Shown here: in pieces, positions 29,331 to 40,457 of the stretch | How positions within the stretch are numbered: position 1 is the stretch's first letter | Layout: every line of letters begins with the position of its first letter | Origin: Mnemiopsis leidyi | Lineage: Eukaryota > Ctenophora > Tentaculata > Lobata > Bolinopsidae | Assembly (NCBI GenBank): GCA_000226015.1 | Contig: JH153276.1 | Coordinates: forward strand, 140,098-180,669 | DNA length: 40,572 nucleotides | Reading direction: 5' to 3' | Position numbers and translations under genes: made by a program | The notes under the pieces: model-generated | Told to the model about the DNA's origin: nothing | The model's database searches: none | What the model saw: the letters and a program-made list of their open reading frames with translations, nothing else

Positions 29331-31234
29331 TTAATTAGTTAGGCTACTATAGGTATTGGCTTAACTAAACGGTGTGACAAATAATGAAAAAAGTTTTGTA
29401 CAGAGCGTGTTTAAACAGAGCGGATGGAATTATAGTGTCTGATAGTGAAAAGTCTTTCTAAGATGTTACAACTATCAAAGGTGAAGAGATAAAAGTTAGC
29501 CAGACAAAAAAACGTCAAAGCAGTTTTGGCAGAAAAAAGAGAAAGCTAGTTTTGAAAACAAGCTAGCTAGATCATGCAATAAGCTGTTAAGTAAATCAGT
29601 AAACAGTTAGCACATCTCACCTAGTTCGTGAAGTGAAGAACACGATTTGACGTAATGCATCTTTCCTTCTGGACCGTGCATTATCTCCGACAAAACTAAC
29701 AGAGCTGGTCACGTCAAAATGTTGACGTTTGGAGAAGTTTTTAAAAAATTCGACTGTTTCAATCTTTGCACGTTGTGAATTTAACGGTTATACGAGTGCA
29801 GAAAGGAGTTAATAAATTGGGATGGTCTAGGATTAAATTTGAAGCCAAGAAGATAAGAATTGCTGGCAAGGTGGAAAGTCAAATTCTCTGACAAGCACAG
29901 CGTTCAACGAAATAGAACGGATATCTCAGGCAAAGGGGAACTGCTGGGGTTGGTGTAGTGTTGGGGGAAATTTCAGTGAATATTATATCCATAGGTGCAT
30001 TTCTTCAACACTTAATGCACGAATATTCTTGCTGCAAATATTTCCGCGACTTCAAGGCAAGTTAATCTAGTTCATGTTTGAAGAGCTCAAAGTGACGAGA
30101 AAGTTTGTAAAACGACCAAACAACGGCAAATTGGAATGGAAAGTGGTGAAATGGTAAACACTACCACGATACCACCAACACGCAGCAGCAGCAGGGTGAA
30201 CAATGGGACTAAAGTCCCAGCATGTCTACTCCTTTCTGTTACAATCCTAGATATGACACATATGTCAGATCTAAGACTGTAGGAGAATACAAGGGGCTGC
30301 CCCCAAACTACCACCTCCTTCCAACTTCTGTCAACATCTCTCCCCAACAAAGCAAGCCGCACTTCTACCTTCGTTTAAACTGACTTCCTTGTAGAACAGT
30401 GTCAAGTCCAAGTCAGTTCAGAGAGAAGGGCAAATTAGCAGTGAGATTTTTAATAATTCTTGCTCGAAGTCCTATGGTCTCTAAAACATTCCTCTTTCCA
30501 ACTGACCAACCTTGTTCCAAGACCTGTAACTCAGAAAGTTACATGATTTAATACCCGTTACGAAACAAGGCTCACAAGAAATCAAGTCTGAATCTGGGGA
30601 TCTGTCACGGCAAATCCTGTTGGTTACAACGTAATGCTCCGCCAGCGAAACTGACTGATGATCAAAACTCGTATCTATTTATGTCTATCAACCCCCCTAC
30701 AACTGACTGATGATTAGATAAAATCAGAAAAGCAGCGGCCATCACAGCTTCTATTAATGATCAACCCGTAACTCATTGGAGAGACAAACTTAACTATAGT
30801 CCACGGTATTATCATGCAGTTCCTTAAAAAAACTTTCCGAGAAACAAACAGCAGATATTTCAGACAAAAAACGCACTCAAACGGACCCAAGAAACAGACG
30901 GAAGAAACTGGCAAGTGAAACCCGGGCCGTGCGTGGAATTAGATGCCATACCTTGGTTTGACCGCCTAGTTGAATGTCAAAATTTGTTACGGTTTCCCAG
31001 AAAACTTATTAATTTCACCAGGAGTTCAAACAATTCACGCGTAGCGTGTGAGTAAGGCGGGTAAACACACAAGTTTACCTGTATATAAATAACAATCGTG
31101 TAGTCATAGCGACGCAGCATGAAGCAGCAGCTCGAATTTGAGAACGCTAGCACTAGCAGAAAACGAAGAAAAGTCTCAGATGCATCGTTTTAGAGAGGCT
31201 GAGGGTAAAGCTCGATTATGGTATGACGAGAAGA

Positions 31235-31714
31235 TTATGTTTTGGATACAGGACATATTACAAGTACAGGGCTGATGACAGCAGCCGACAGTTTCACGAG
31301 ACATAGCCCTGCTGCCAGACCATCCAGGTATCCGACCATCCAATCAGCTAACATTCCGGGAGTTACTAGCCAACCAGCTCGAGGTTGGGGAGCAATGTAA
31401 TACAGACAGTAACCAATAAGATTTACCGGATCGAAACACTGGCCAATAAACGGCGCTATCGCACACGCTTTAGACGTCCTGCCTAGTGTCTTTGCCCAAA
31501 TCATAGCATCGGAAGGCTCCAAAAAATTCGACTGAAAGACAGGATGAAACAAACTATTAGTAGTGATTCCGGCGGTGAGACAATGCTATAAATATCTGAT
31601 GTATCACGGTAAGAATGCAGGGTGGGCCACTGCAGTAATGGATACAAGACCGATCCTAAGAGCACACCAACACCAACTTTAGCAAAGGAGCTGATAGAAT
31701 GAGATCTAGACGTG
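31235..31714 (-). other. Doubtful membrane-protein-like exon pair
   Basis: A minus-strand frame of 98 codons and a stop (31235-31531) follows a good acceptor (ATCCTGTCTTTCAG) in phase 0. It is rich in hydrophobic segments (IGYCLYYIAPQ, LAAGLCLVKLSAAVISPVLV). A second hydrophobic frame (GVGVLLGSVLYPLLQW) lies upstream to about 31714 behind another acceptor (GCTGTTTTAG). The two frames overlap and are out of register by a possible 23-nt intron or by a frameshift. ORFs of this length occur by chance in this window, and I recognise no family. Confidence 0.2.
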
Positions 31715-33158
31715 CTAAAACAGCAGCAAGTCAACACCGACACTGCACTTTACCAGTCTTTAGTTTCCTATCTACTTCAGTAGAAAGACATTGTTGTCAG
31801 GTCCTCTCTGGTTCTGTGCGGCCTGATAACACACATAGAGCAGACATTTGACTCAGGTGTTTCAACTTAGAGAGTTTGGACCACGCCCACGTTGAAGTAG
31901 CAGTACCAGTTACCGTACACCCAAACAGAGAAATACTCAGGTCGATAACTTGGAGTCATACGAATTTAATTCTAACGTAGTGACATTTAGCTCAAAGAAA
32001 CTGCGAACTCAAGGTGTGCTCGATCGTTCATTGAGGAGAACTAAATGTAAATTGTACAAGTTGTGCTAGCGTGGAGACTGGAGAATGGACGTCAGGAAAA
32101 TAAACATCAAACATATGGTTCACTTTCTCCATCCTCCGTCTACATAATTAATATTCCTTTATGTGACGAGCTCACATGTGGCCCCATCAATGGACTAAGG
32201 ACTCTGCGTTGTTTTATTTCCAGCACGCGGTAGTAAACACTAAACAGTACGTTACACAGGTCGGCGTTGCGGGGTAACAGCAACTGTTACAATCTTCACG
32301 TGGTTATTTCTAGAAACTTCTCTTCACGCTCCGCCCCGCGTGGCTCACTAGTCCATAGTCGCTCGGTCTTAAGTTCGAGGTCCCTCTCTTTCTCCCCTCT
32401 CTACACTGTTCTATCTGGATGGGAGTGTCGATTGTGGAGGTGGCGCTGAGACGTGCAGGTTTCCTGAATACTGTGGAATGTGGAACTGGCAGAAACCCTG
32501 TGGGGAGTTCGGGAAGAAAGAAGAGGACATCTTGTAGGTCTCCCTCCCCCGAGACAAATTTGTAAAATTACCGGCCTCCAGACTTACCTGAGATGCTTTT
32601 TTCGGTGCTAAGTGGTAATGACCTCCCGTCTGTTTTATCTATTGGGCTTGCTGTATTGTCTTATCACACCTTGACATAAAACAGTGGGAGGACTTATGGT
32701 CAACATATGCTGTTTTTAGGTACTTAGTGCCATTTACACACACAACAAACCGTCAAACCACATATTATATCGAGAGGGCTTATTGTGCTGGTGTGATGGC
32801 TATCGAATATCAATCTATCGTTGGTCACAAGTCAAACAACGGCAAAACGCCTCACGGCACAACTTATCAACTTTAGTTAAGTTCAATTAGACAAAGAACG
32901 TCTATTTTATCCTTCACTAATAATAACCGCGAGTAAAATAGCTTGGAAAGAGGAAATATTTGAATTATGCAACTAAAACATCGGCAATCTTCAAAACCTT
33001 CAGTCTATTCTTAGTACGTTTTGTTTTCAGGAACTATTCAACAGCCAATTAGCATCTAGCTAGGTATAATACGCATAAAAACCTTGGAAGCTCGTCATTC
33101 GAACTTCAAAACTCCAAAAATCCCACGCCAAACCTTCCCACTAAATCGCTAACTCCCT

Positions 33159-33449
33159 CTAATTCAACCTTCCTTTACCAAACAACATGTAGCCTAAGCT
33201 TAGTCCAGTGATTGCAGCCAACAAGTTCCAGATGTTGAAGCCGATAACGACAAGGCAGATCAAGAAGAACAAAGTCCACTCTAGCATGTAGAAGAGGGAA
33301 CAGAGAAAGTGTTGCAGACAATCCAATCCGGATTGGTCCTCTGCAGCTGGGTAGTTCCTACCCAGGTCTCGGAGCAGGATTGGTTTGTTCTCCGGTGCAG
33401 CGGCGTGTGCTTGTGCTTCTAGCAGCAAGCAGGATCGGAAACTTTTCAC
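33159..33449 (-). CDS. Copper transporter exon 2 (cytosolic loop, TM2, TM3)
   Basis: It starts VKSFRSCLLLEAQ after the acceptor CCCCCCGCAG and ends at the stop at 33159. It contains the cytosolic loop (about 107-140), TM2 with CLVVI in place of MxxxM, and TM3 with GLSLG. Confidence 0.87.
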   Translation of the reverse strand: MKSFRSCLLLEAQAHAAAPENKPILLRDLGRNYPAAEDQSGLDCLQHFLCSLFYMLEWTLFFLICLVVIGFNIWNLLAAITGLSLGYMLFGKGRLN

Positions 33450-33872
33450 CTGCGGGGGGAACAGATGGAGTTATTCACTGTGAGGTGTTCATGTTTCTTG
33501 ATTCATGAAGAAAATTTAAGATATTTCTTTCTGAAGAGCGAGAAAATTTCCCACAGAACAAAGATATCAAACCATTTCGTAAAGCAGAGCGAGAGCCATG
33601 ATGCCTCCGATCGCCATCCAGAACTCAAAATCAGACTCGACTCTCCAATTCTGAAACAAGACCGTACTCTGCTTGCTGAAGGTGAAGTAGAGACAGGATC
33701 TGGTAGAGCAATCATCCTGGTACCCTGGCGAAGTAGAGGAGGAGAATGAGGAGGTGGTGGTGTCCATGTAGGAGGTGGGTGGAAGAGAAGTTCCTAGAGG
33801 GTGACCGTCAGGAATAGGTTCTGGGCTAGGTAGAGCTGGTGGACTTTCTTGGTGCGAGTAACTGTGTCCCAT
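33159..33872 (-). CDS. Ctr-family high-affinity copper transporter (two exons)
   Basis: It encodes a 196-residue protein that should form a trimeric Cu(I) pore in the plasma or vesicle membrane. Exon 1 is 33573-33872 and exon 2 is 33159-33449, joined in phase 0 (GAAATG/GTTTGA, CCCGCAG/GTGAAA). The N terminus starts MGHSYSHQ and is Ser/Pro/Thr-rich. TM1 is about 83-101 with the family pattern VLFQNW...FWMAIGG...LLYEMVKSFR. TM2 is about 153-176 and TM3 about 178-190 with GxxxG at Gly182-Gly186. Two features differ from the family: the TM2 MxxxM pair aligns with Cys165 and Ile169, and the C-terminal HCH-type motif is absent (it ends KGRLN). An in-frame TGA upstream with no intervening ATG supports the start. 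Met-rich extracellular motifs are also missing. Confidence 0.88.
33573..33872 (-). CDS. Copper transporter exon 1 (N-terminal domain, TM1)
   Basis: 100 codons from the ATG at 33872 to GAAATG before the donor GTTTGA. It holds the extracellular domain and the first membrane segment. The exon ends at a codon boundary right after YEM, where other Ctr proteins read YEGLK or similar. Confidence 0.87.
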
Positions 33873-36800
33873 ACACGATGTTTTCTTGTGTTTTGACTGA
33901 ACGGAAGATCAGGCAAGAGCAAGTTATACAGAGAAATGCCCTGGTTGCGGAACAAGCAGGCTAAAATACGTGTACACTAGTCAGGTGTAAGCTCAGCATC
34001 GAAGTATGTTAGAGTTGGAAGTTTTATCATTAAAGATCAGGCTATGATTTGTTGCAATTAAAAAGACATGTCTTCTCGTAAGCAGAGTTTTAAATTCGAT
34101 GAAAGTAGTACGTAGCTTGTTCGAAAACAAATTCCAGAATCCTGAAACCTTTCACCTTAAAGTCTGTTCCTGATAAAGATCTTCAAGATCCACAGTTGGC
34201 CCAACTACGCAGGTTCTCCGTGACATATAATGAACTCTGACGTAGATTCTCTTAACGTACTTTACATCAATTTATTGTACGTTTAAACTCCAAATTTCGT
34301 GTGCAGCTATATTGTGCTGCTGTCCAAAGAACATCCATCTCATCTGCTAAGACAACGTAAAAAAATTCTACTGGGAGGAAGCATCATGATGCATACGCAG
34401 ACGGGCTTTAAGGAAAAGACGGGGAATGCATATTCTTAAACTAGCATAGGCAATAATCAGGAGCGACGGTGCGACAGTTATTTCGGACAATCTAAATCTA
34501 ACGAACTACAAGCTTACAAGCTACTAAAGAGAGAGAAACTGTAGATAAATGAATAAGGTCGATGTGTAATTCCTATTAATCGGATGATATCGAGAATTCC
34601 AATTTGTACGGTTTCTGATTTGTAGTCCAAACAATGACAATCATTAGTACGCCAATAACGAGAAGGACCGAGCGGCAAGCTTGGCGAGAGAACTGTACTG
34701 AACGCCGCCAGAAAATATTCGGAGAACTATATTTTAGAGTTCGGGGAAATAAAGTTGCAACCGAGGAAAAAAGAATTAGCAGAACAAATTATATTGTGAA
34801 TCTTTCCAAACTGAACTTACCCAACCTTTAAATTACTGACAATTGTGAATATACCTCGGCACTCTGATTTACCTCATATCACTTACAGGGATAGCTTTCC
34901 TACGAAACTCTGATCAACTGAAGACCTGTTGATGGTGATCGAATATTCCGATATTGTGACCAATAACACGATCAATCAAGACTAGAGATCTGGTTATCAC
35001 CAGTGAGATTAGTGTAGTAGACGATAGTCCGGTCGTGACAAGACACGATAGAGATACAGGAGATATGATTGTTGGTAATGATTGGACCACGGTCAGTCCG
35101 GAAGTATACAGGTAGAACAGTGTTGTCCGACTAATTACAGGTAGAGATTGGCAACACTTTCAACTTAATTTTGTAAAGGGAGTAATTCTGTAGCCATGTC
35201 AGGGTAATTGTATCACGGTGGTGATTTCTGTGTCGCTTCCTGGTAAACGTTCCCACGGTATGATTATACTGTTTTAGAGGCTTCATTAATTGACTGATCA
35301 ATTAAATAATTAACTGAACATGTTTTATATCCTGAGCTTCAAGTAGGATCTTAGATACTCTTTTCTGTATTCCTGTTATACTTAAACGCGCAAGAACAAA
35401 TTTAGGACTCTGGTCTTTTCCCAACAATCTTGTGTAATATTAAACCGATACAGCATTTATATTACAGCCAAATTTGGGTGCAAATTTGGAATTATTAATT
35501 TGGATTTGAATATGCCAACATTGTTTGAGCCAAATTTGAGGGATTTCGGGTCTTTAAGCTGATAAAGAAGCTCTTGATAAGAGAAATTAAACGGAACTAA
35601 GACATTCAACAGCACAGTATGGTCTCTGTCAAAGATAGAATTTATAAAGAGAGAAATTATACCAGATCATACAGTTCATAAGGCCGTCAAATGTTGAAAT
35701 GTCCATAATCTCTAAAAATAGAAAATTATACTTTTCTTTCGAACCAATTGCACCAATTGCACTCATTCAATAACCGACCACTAAAAGTAAAACAAAACAA
35801 GAGGTTTGTAACTGCGCATGTGCACTTACCAACTCCTATTGTTCAGCGACCTTCCAATAATTAAATATTGTATGTGATAACTGGTAGAAGGGAGAAGAGA
35901 GAGGGAACAAAAATATATATTCGAAGAGACATAGAGGGTTTGGTAATCTGATGAGACTATTTACTTTTTGAGAAGGTTGGGACAACGAAACTGAACTGAT
36001 CGGGTTTACTTGAAGAGCTAAGGAGCCCACAAAACTTCTCGCGACTTCAATTTTTACAAGTTTAATTATCGCCGACAACTTGCTGCAGGGCGAATGGTCA
36101 ACATTTCCGAAATAAAATACAGAAAATGAACAAGTTTATAAAAGGTGACTTGTAAATGTTGTTTGTCGGGTTTCGTTAAAAAACTATCTATTCAAAAAAT
36201 TTTCTGAGTTGTTTTGATGTGGCTGCAATAACAAGCTATCTATCAAGAAACCCCTAAAATCTTAACAAAAAGTCGAACGCAAAACTATCTAACTAACGCA
36301 TAATATTCAAAAGTTCATAAGTTATGGCTGGACCTATTCATAATGTCTTGACTAAAAGTTGTTGGCCACCGAAACGTAATGCAATATAATTTTGACGGGA
36401 GACCGACGCCAAGACAGACGAGAAAAAGACAGGAAGACTGCGTGAAAGCAGAGGAGGAATTAGATAATAATAACCTCTCTGTCCATGTTACCGATACACT
36501 TACGGAGGAGCTATAATTCATGTACATTACCATTCCATGACGTCATTTACGTCGGAAAAAGCACGTGCAAGGACACGGCTTGCTACCAATTTCGTTAATT
36601 GACAACTAATTAGCACACGTGAAAAGCGAACCTAAATCACGGCAAAATTTACAACTATAGTCTGCACCAAAATCTAATTCCGGACGTACGCACGCAATAT
36701 ACGTTGTAACATGTAACCTGATTATATTTGCTGTACACACTGTACACGGAGCAGAGTACGACAGAGTCAGACCACTAATGAATGTATTATCAGGAATCGA

Positions 36801-37509
36801 GTTAGGGACCAATGTTCCGCGTACCCGAGCGTCATCCCAGCCAAGTTTTGGACACCCATCACCGAGCTCCCATTCGATCTCCAGTACCTCTAACCTCATA
36901 TAGTTTTGTGTGTCATGGTTTGTTAGATATTTCGGACGTTTTGATGCACAGCGATCTAAGTGTCCGGAGAACTCGAGTTTTGACTCAACTTTTATCGTGG
37001 ATGACATGAGAAGTTTTGTTCAACTAATTACCTAATTTTGTAGAACTACACTTCAAAATTTCGCACCGAATGAAGGGCGTTGACACGTCAAAATGATGAA
37101 CCACAAATTGGTCACAAGGTCGAGGACAGAGTGGAGGGAGGCGGAGTCAGCCAATACCGTGATCAGAGAATCAAGCACTGGCCATTACTGCCGGTAGAAT
37201 ACCTTGGCGTGCAGTAGGATGCACTCAAATTGCTGCTATCATCATCTTAGAATGCTATCTTGTCATTGCGTGTACTCAGTGATACTTTGCTTTGGTCGGA
37301 TATTTTGTCCTCTATGGGAATTCGAGATCGCTTGCTCGTGAAAAGATCAACTTAGTGTTTTTTTAGTTAAAATTTTTAAGAATGATTAGGTTTTAGCACA
37401 TACTTCCGTTTCGTTGCACTTCAAAAAATCAAATATGAAACTTCTCCTTTTCTGATTTTAAATAAGGAAAGATAATATCAGTGTCGCCACTATGACAAAT
37501 TCATCTTAC
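33873..37509. other. 3.6 kb without a supported gene
   Basis: It should hold the promoter of the copper transporter (minus strand) and of the 274-residue gene (plus strand), which are divergently arranged. A minus-strand 133-codon ORF at 36606-37007 has no recognisable domain and is near the chance length limit. Confidence 0.6.
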
Positions 37510-37550
37510 AGGATGAAAAGACGATGACCCCGTTAAGATAAAGTGATGAA
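37510..37550 (+). promoter_or_regulatory. 5' leader with splice acceptor and three upstream ATGs
   Basis: TTCATCTTACAG ends at 37511 and looks like a cis- or trans-splice acceptor for the leader of the 274-residue gene. The remaining 39-nt leader has ATGs at 37513, 37524 and 37546. The first two open 4- and 5-codon uORFs. The third opens a 5-codon uORF that overlaps the main start. This arrangement would be expected to lower translation. Confidence 0.45.
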
Positions 37551-38375
37551 ATGTCTGAAGTGAATCCTAAAACAACAAGCTCAGCCAATGAAAATACTGA
37601 CCTGGACAATCAGACAGAAATCAGGGAAGAGCCACCCCATGATTTGACAACTGAACAACAGAATAACCCAGCAACAAAGGGTCAGGAAAAACAAGAGAAG
37701 ATAAAAGTTGAGGATGGAGGAGTGATAGAAAGCACTGTAATCAATACGGAAGGTACATCTATGGAGAAACAGGAAAATGTCGGGTGTGCTGCGACGAGTA
37801 TCGAGAACGGGGAGGATGAGGGAATAACTCGAACTAAATCTCAACACCAGCTTGACGTAGAAGAACCAATAGAGGGCGATGCAGACAAGAGCAAAGAACC
37901 GGACGACTCTGACAAGACTACCCAAGAGAAGGCACCTCACCGAACTGCACGGCTCTGTCGCAACGCGACCTTCATAACCCCACCACGTGTCACCAACCCT
38001 CCACGACGGAGCGCGCAAGATATCGATAATCAGAACGCGGCGATCAGTGCGCTAATCTCCCAACAACACGACGATCTGTTCGAACAGACTCAACGCACCA
38101 AGGAGATAATAGCAGCAGTCCGGAGGAACATCCGGAACTCTATCCAGAACAAGCGACAAGAGCAGCTTGCTAGACAGAGCAAACACCTCCCAGCAGTCAG
38201 ACAGAACTTCAAGATGACAAGTGTTAACCTGAACGATTTCAGTCTGGATTTACCGAAGCAGGGACCCAGGATACTGATACCTAGTAAGAGGAGAGCTAAG
38301 CGGTGGAGGATAAAGCTGCCACCACTCGATAAGTACGATATAAAGAAGAGCGACAGTATGGACTTTAGATCGTGA
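37551..38375 (+). CDS. Unrecognised 274-residue charged protein
   Basis: I do not recognise this family. The frame is fully open for 274 codons, far longer than chance ORFs here. The first about 130 residues are acidic and disordered-looking (Glu, Asp, Gln, Thr). A central segment (ISALISQQHDDLFEQTQRTK and on to NKRQEQLARQSKH) looks helical and possibly coiled-coil. The C terminus is strongly basic (PSKRRAKRWRIKLPP) and could bind nucleic acid or act as a nuclear signal. Base use is more GC-rich than the flanks in the second half, as expected for coding sequence. An in-frame TAA 12 nt upstream of the ATG supports this start. A splice acceptor lies 39 nt upstream. It could be a lineage-specific gene. 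Confidence 0.75.
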   Translation: MSEVNPKTTSSANENTDLDNQTEIREEPPHDLTTEQQNNPATKGQEKQEKIKVEDGGVIESTVINTEGTSMEKQENVGCAATSIENGEDEGITRTKSQHQLDVEEPIEGDADKSKEPDDSDKTTQEKAPHRTARLCRNATFITPPRVTNPPRRSAQDIDNQNAAISALISQQHDDLFEQTQRTKEIIAAVRRNIRNSIQNKRQEQLARQSKHLPAVRQNFKMTSVNLNDFSLDLPKQGPRILIPSKRRAKRWRIKLPPLDKYDIKKSDSMDFRS

Positions 38376-39197
38376 ATTACAGCTGACACTTCACCCTGGC
38401 CGGAAAGAGAGAGAGAGAGAGTAATGTTGACGCCGGAAGTTCTGGGAGCGGAAATTAACGGAAACTCGGAAAAAGAGCAAAGTGCAAACGAGTACACCGA
38501 GAAAACGTGATCACAGCTGAAGTTGGAGCGTCGCCGCACGGATAAACAAAATAACGCTAAGATGTAAGAGAGTAAGAGTTCTGGATTAGTAAGCGTACAC
38601 GCATTTCTGTGTGTTTCTTCAACCTGCATCTGTTGATTGGTTATTGGGCTAAGTGTGAGGCTTCAGTCTAGAACAAATATGTCGGTTGATGAGAACTGAA
38701 GTATAATAGTTTATATTGTATATCTTGATATAATGTCTTTATTGCAGTGTTAAACGCTGTACGCGAAATTGATGAGCGGCGGTGAGGCGGTTTTTGACTA
38801 TTGTTGACTTAAAAGTTGATTGTTTAATGTATTTGAACCATCTCTAAAGAACTCGTTTTGTTCGACTAATACAACGATAAAAGGGGCAGCTTGCTAAGAT
38901 AAGCCTTGGGAGATCAAACCCTTATTGACTTATGGTCCCATATTTGATTAGATATTTCAATCACATGATCAATTAATCAGATGTTGTACTCTTGTGATTG
39001 AGCGACGGGACTGCAATATGTACAACTCCTTGTAAAAATGAAGATAACGATTGTTGTGCAACCTTAGTTCGACCTCTTACAAGTGGAAAGTACTAAAGTA
39101 CTGTAGCTCAGCTGCAGTTTTATAGTTCACCAATTATTTTCATGAAAGAATAGTAGAAAAGTACAATCCTTTTAACAATAGAACATTTAAACATAAG

Positions 39198-39203
39198 AAT
39201 AAA
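39198..39203 (+). terminator. Candidate poly(A) signal for the 274-residue gene
   Basis: AATAAA about 820 nt past the stop codon. It is the first plus-strand AATAAA I noticed downstream. Weak, position-only support. Confidence 0.25.
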
Positions 39204-39931
39204 AATATTTTTGATCGATCTTGACCACAGTATGAAGTTTCTTAGAAATTAGTTGGATAATATCAACATCGATTGGCTTGGAGTGCCAGTTATCGCCACT
39301 GGACCACAAGTTCATGCACATTTCAACAAACCGCAGGAAAACCCTAGAGAAGCATGAAAACAACAAATCCAAGACAATTCATTGATTTCCCGCTTGCTTG
39401 AAGTTGCCGAAGAAACAAGGTCGGCTTATATTTAATAGGTTTTGTATGTTTGCTTAAGAGTTGTAACATCTTTAAGCTAAATTATGCATAAGTTAGTGGA
39501 CAAAATATGTAATTGGCATGGATCGTCCATCTTTGATAGTTTATTAACTAAACTGTATGATCAGATAAATTATTCCATACAGGTCCGATAATTGTTCATG
39601 AACTGTGCATGGATAACGATGGATAACTTCCTGATATAGGAAAAAATTATTGAGAAATTTTTCACAGTCTATGAGGTTAAGATTTTGAAAAAATAAATTG
39701 ACACTCCATATGTCTAAAGCTGATATTATCAAAACTGATGTTATCTTAAATCATTATTATCAACCGATTATCTATCAAAAATCCTAATTCATCGCAGTTG
39801 AATATAAATTCAAGGATTTTATTTCAGCTAAAACCCCAGCTAACTGCTTTATTTTAGAACTATCAAAATAACACTAGGTAAGTACGGCGATTTTAACAAC
39901 AAAGCAGCAACAGTAGGCGAAAACCAGTCTA

Positions 39932-40117
39932 CTATTTGAAAGGTTTTAGAAAGTATAGGACCAAGTCCAGATTGTACAGAGAGATATCATCGCCTGGCGG
40001 CGTGTAACAACGCAGACCCTCTCTCTCTAGAGTCTCTACTGATGTCCCGACTATCACCACTACAACTACAAAAAGTAGAACAAGCTTGGAAGTCGAACTA
40101 CCGACCCACAAACACAT
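39932..40117 (-). other. Possible first exon of a secreted or membrane protein
   Basis: A 61-codon frame whose N terminus looks like a signal peptide or anchor (SKLVLLFVVVVVIVGTS), followed by ETLEREGLRCYTPPGDD. No clear donor was chosen and the length is within chance. It lies head-to-head with possible plus-strand exons. Confidence 0.25.
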
Positions 40118-40297
40118 TGATCACATGCGAGCCTGAAAATAGTTGCCAGTCAAATAGAAGGGAGATCACATGACGTCTCGGTTCGCGGTGGACAGCGATA
40201 CAATTGGTGTTGACACCTTACAGGGCAAGTAGGACGGAACTCCAGTCACGACCCCGACCGCCGCAATAAATCGCATGTTATGTAAAATATTTTACAG

Positions 40298-40365
40298 TTT
40301 CAGAGTGCTGTTTCCGGCTCGGACAGAAGGAATTTCAGCAGGGCACAGCTGATGAAGCTGGGAAT
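40298..40365 (+). other. Candidate internal exon near the right edge
   Basis: 68 nt framed by ATATTTTACAG and GGAAT/GTGAGT. In phase 0 it reads FQSAVSGSDRRNFSRAQLMK and then LG. Both splice sites are near consensus and the content looks coding. A possible start exon (ATG at 40170, MTSRFAVDSDTIGVDTLQG) lies upstream, but I found no donor that joins the two convincingly. The gene would continue outside the window. Confidence 0.35.
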
Positions 40366-40457
40366 GTGAGTGTCAAACTTGTTGCCAGTCAAATAGAAAC
40401 CAGTGTCAAACCAGTGTCAAACTTAAGTACAGTTCACAGAGGGGGCCGCTAACAGGT

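Larger units (their letters stand above)
21265..33158. other. About 12 kb without a supported gene
   Basis: It may contain unseen 5' exons of the kinase gene, since the exon at 21264 needs an upstream partner. I searched by eye for Ig, FN3 and other motifs on the minus strand and found none. It contains the arrays at 23.3-24.1 and 28.8-29.3 kb and the doubtful membrane-like frames at 31.2-31.7 kb. Confidence 0.6.
38376..40297. other. 3' flank of the 274-residue gene
   Basis: Apart from the poly(A) candidate and the possible signal-peptide ORF I see nothing firm. The 18-bp direct repeat GTTGCCAGTCAAATAGAA (40142 and 40381) begins in this stretch. Confidence 0.6.

Noticed and set aside
31235-31531. 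Aquaporin-like match (GQCFDPVNLIGYCL against an NPA-type segment)
   Set aside because: The NPA motif itself is absent (DPV) and no other aquaporin feature could be found. The resemblance is too weak to name.
32341-32383. Second tRNA-like sequence (TGGCTCACTAGTCC and AGTTCGAGGTCC as box A and B)
   Set aside because: The boxes are only about 31 nt apart, too close for a tRNA, and I could not fold the arms.
36606-37007. 133-codon minus-strand ORF
   Set aside because: No domain, no splice logic and a length that can occur by chance about once in a window this size. It remains possible but unsupported.
38090-38629. 179-codon minus-strand ORF
   Set aside because: It overlaps the plus-strand 274-residue gene in antisense and shows no domain.
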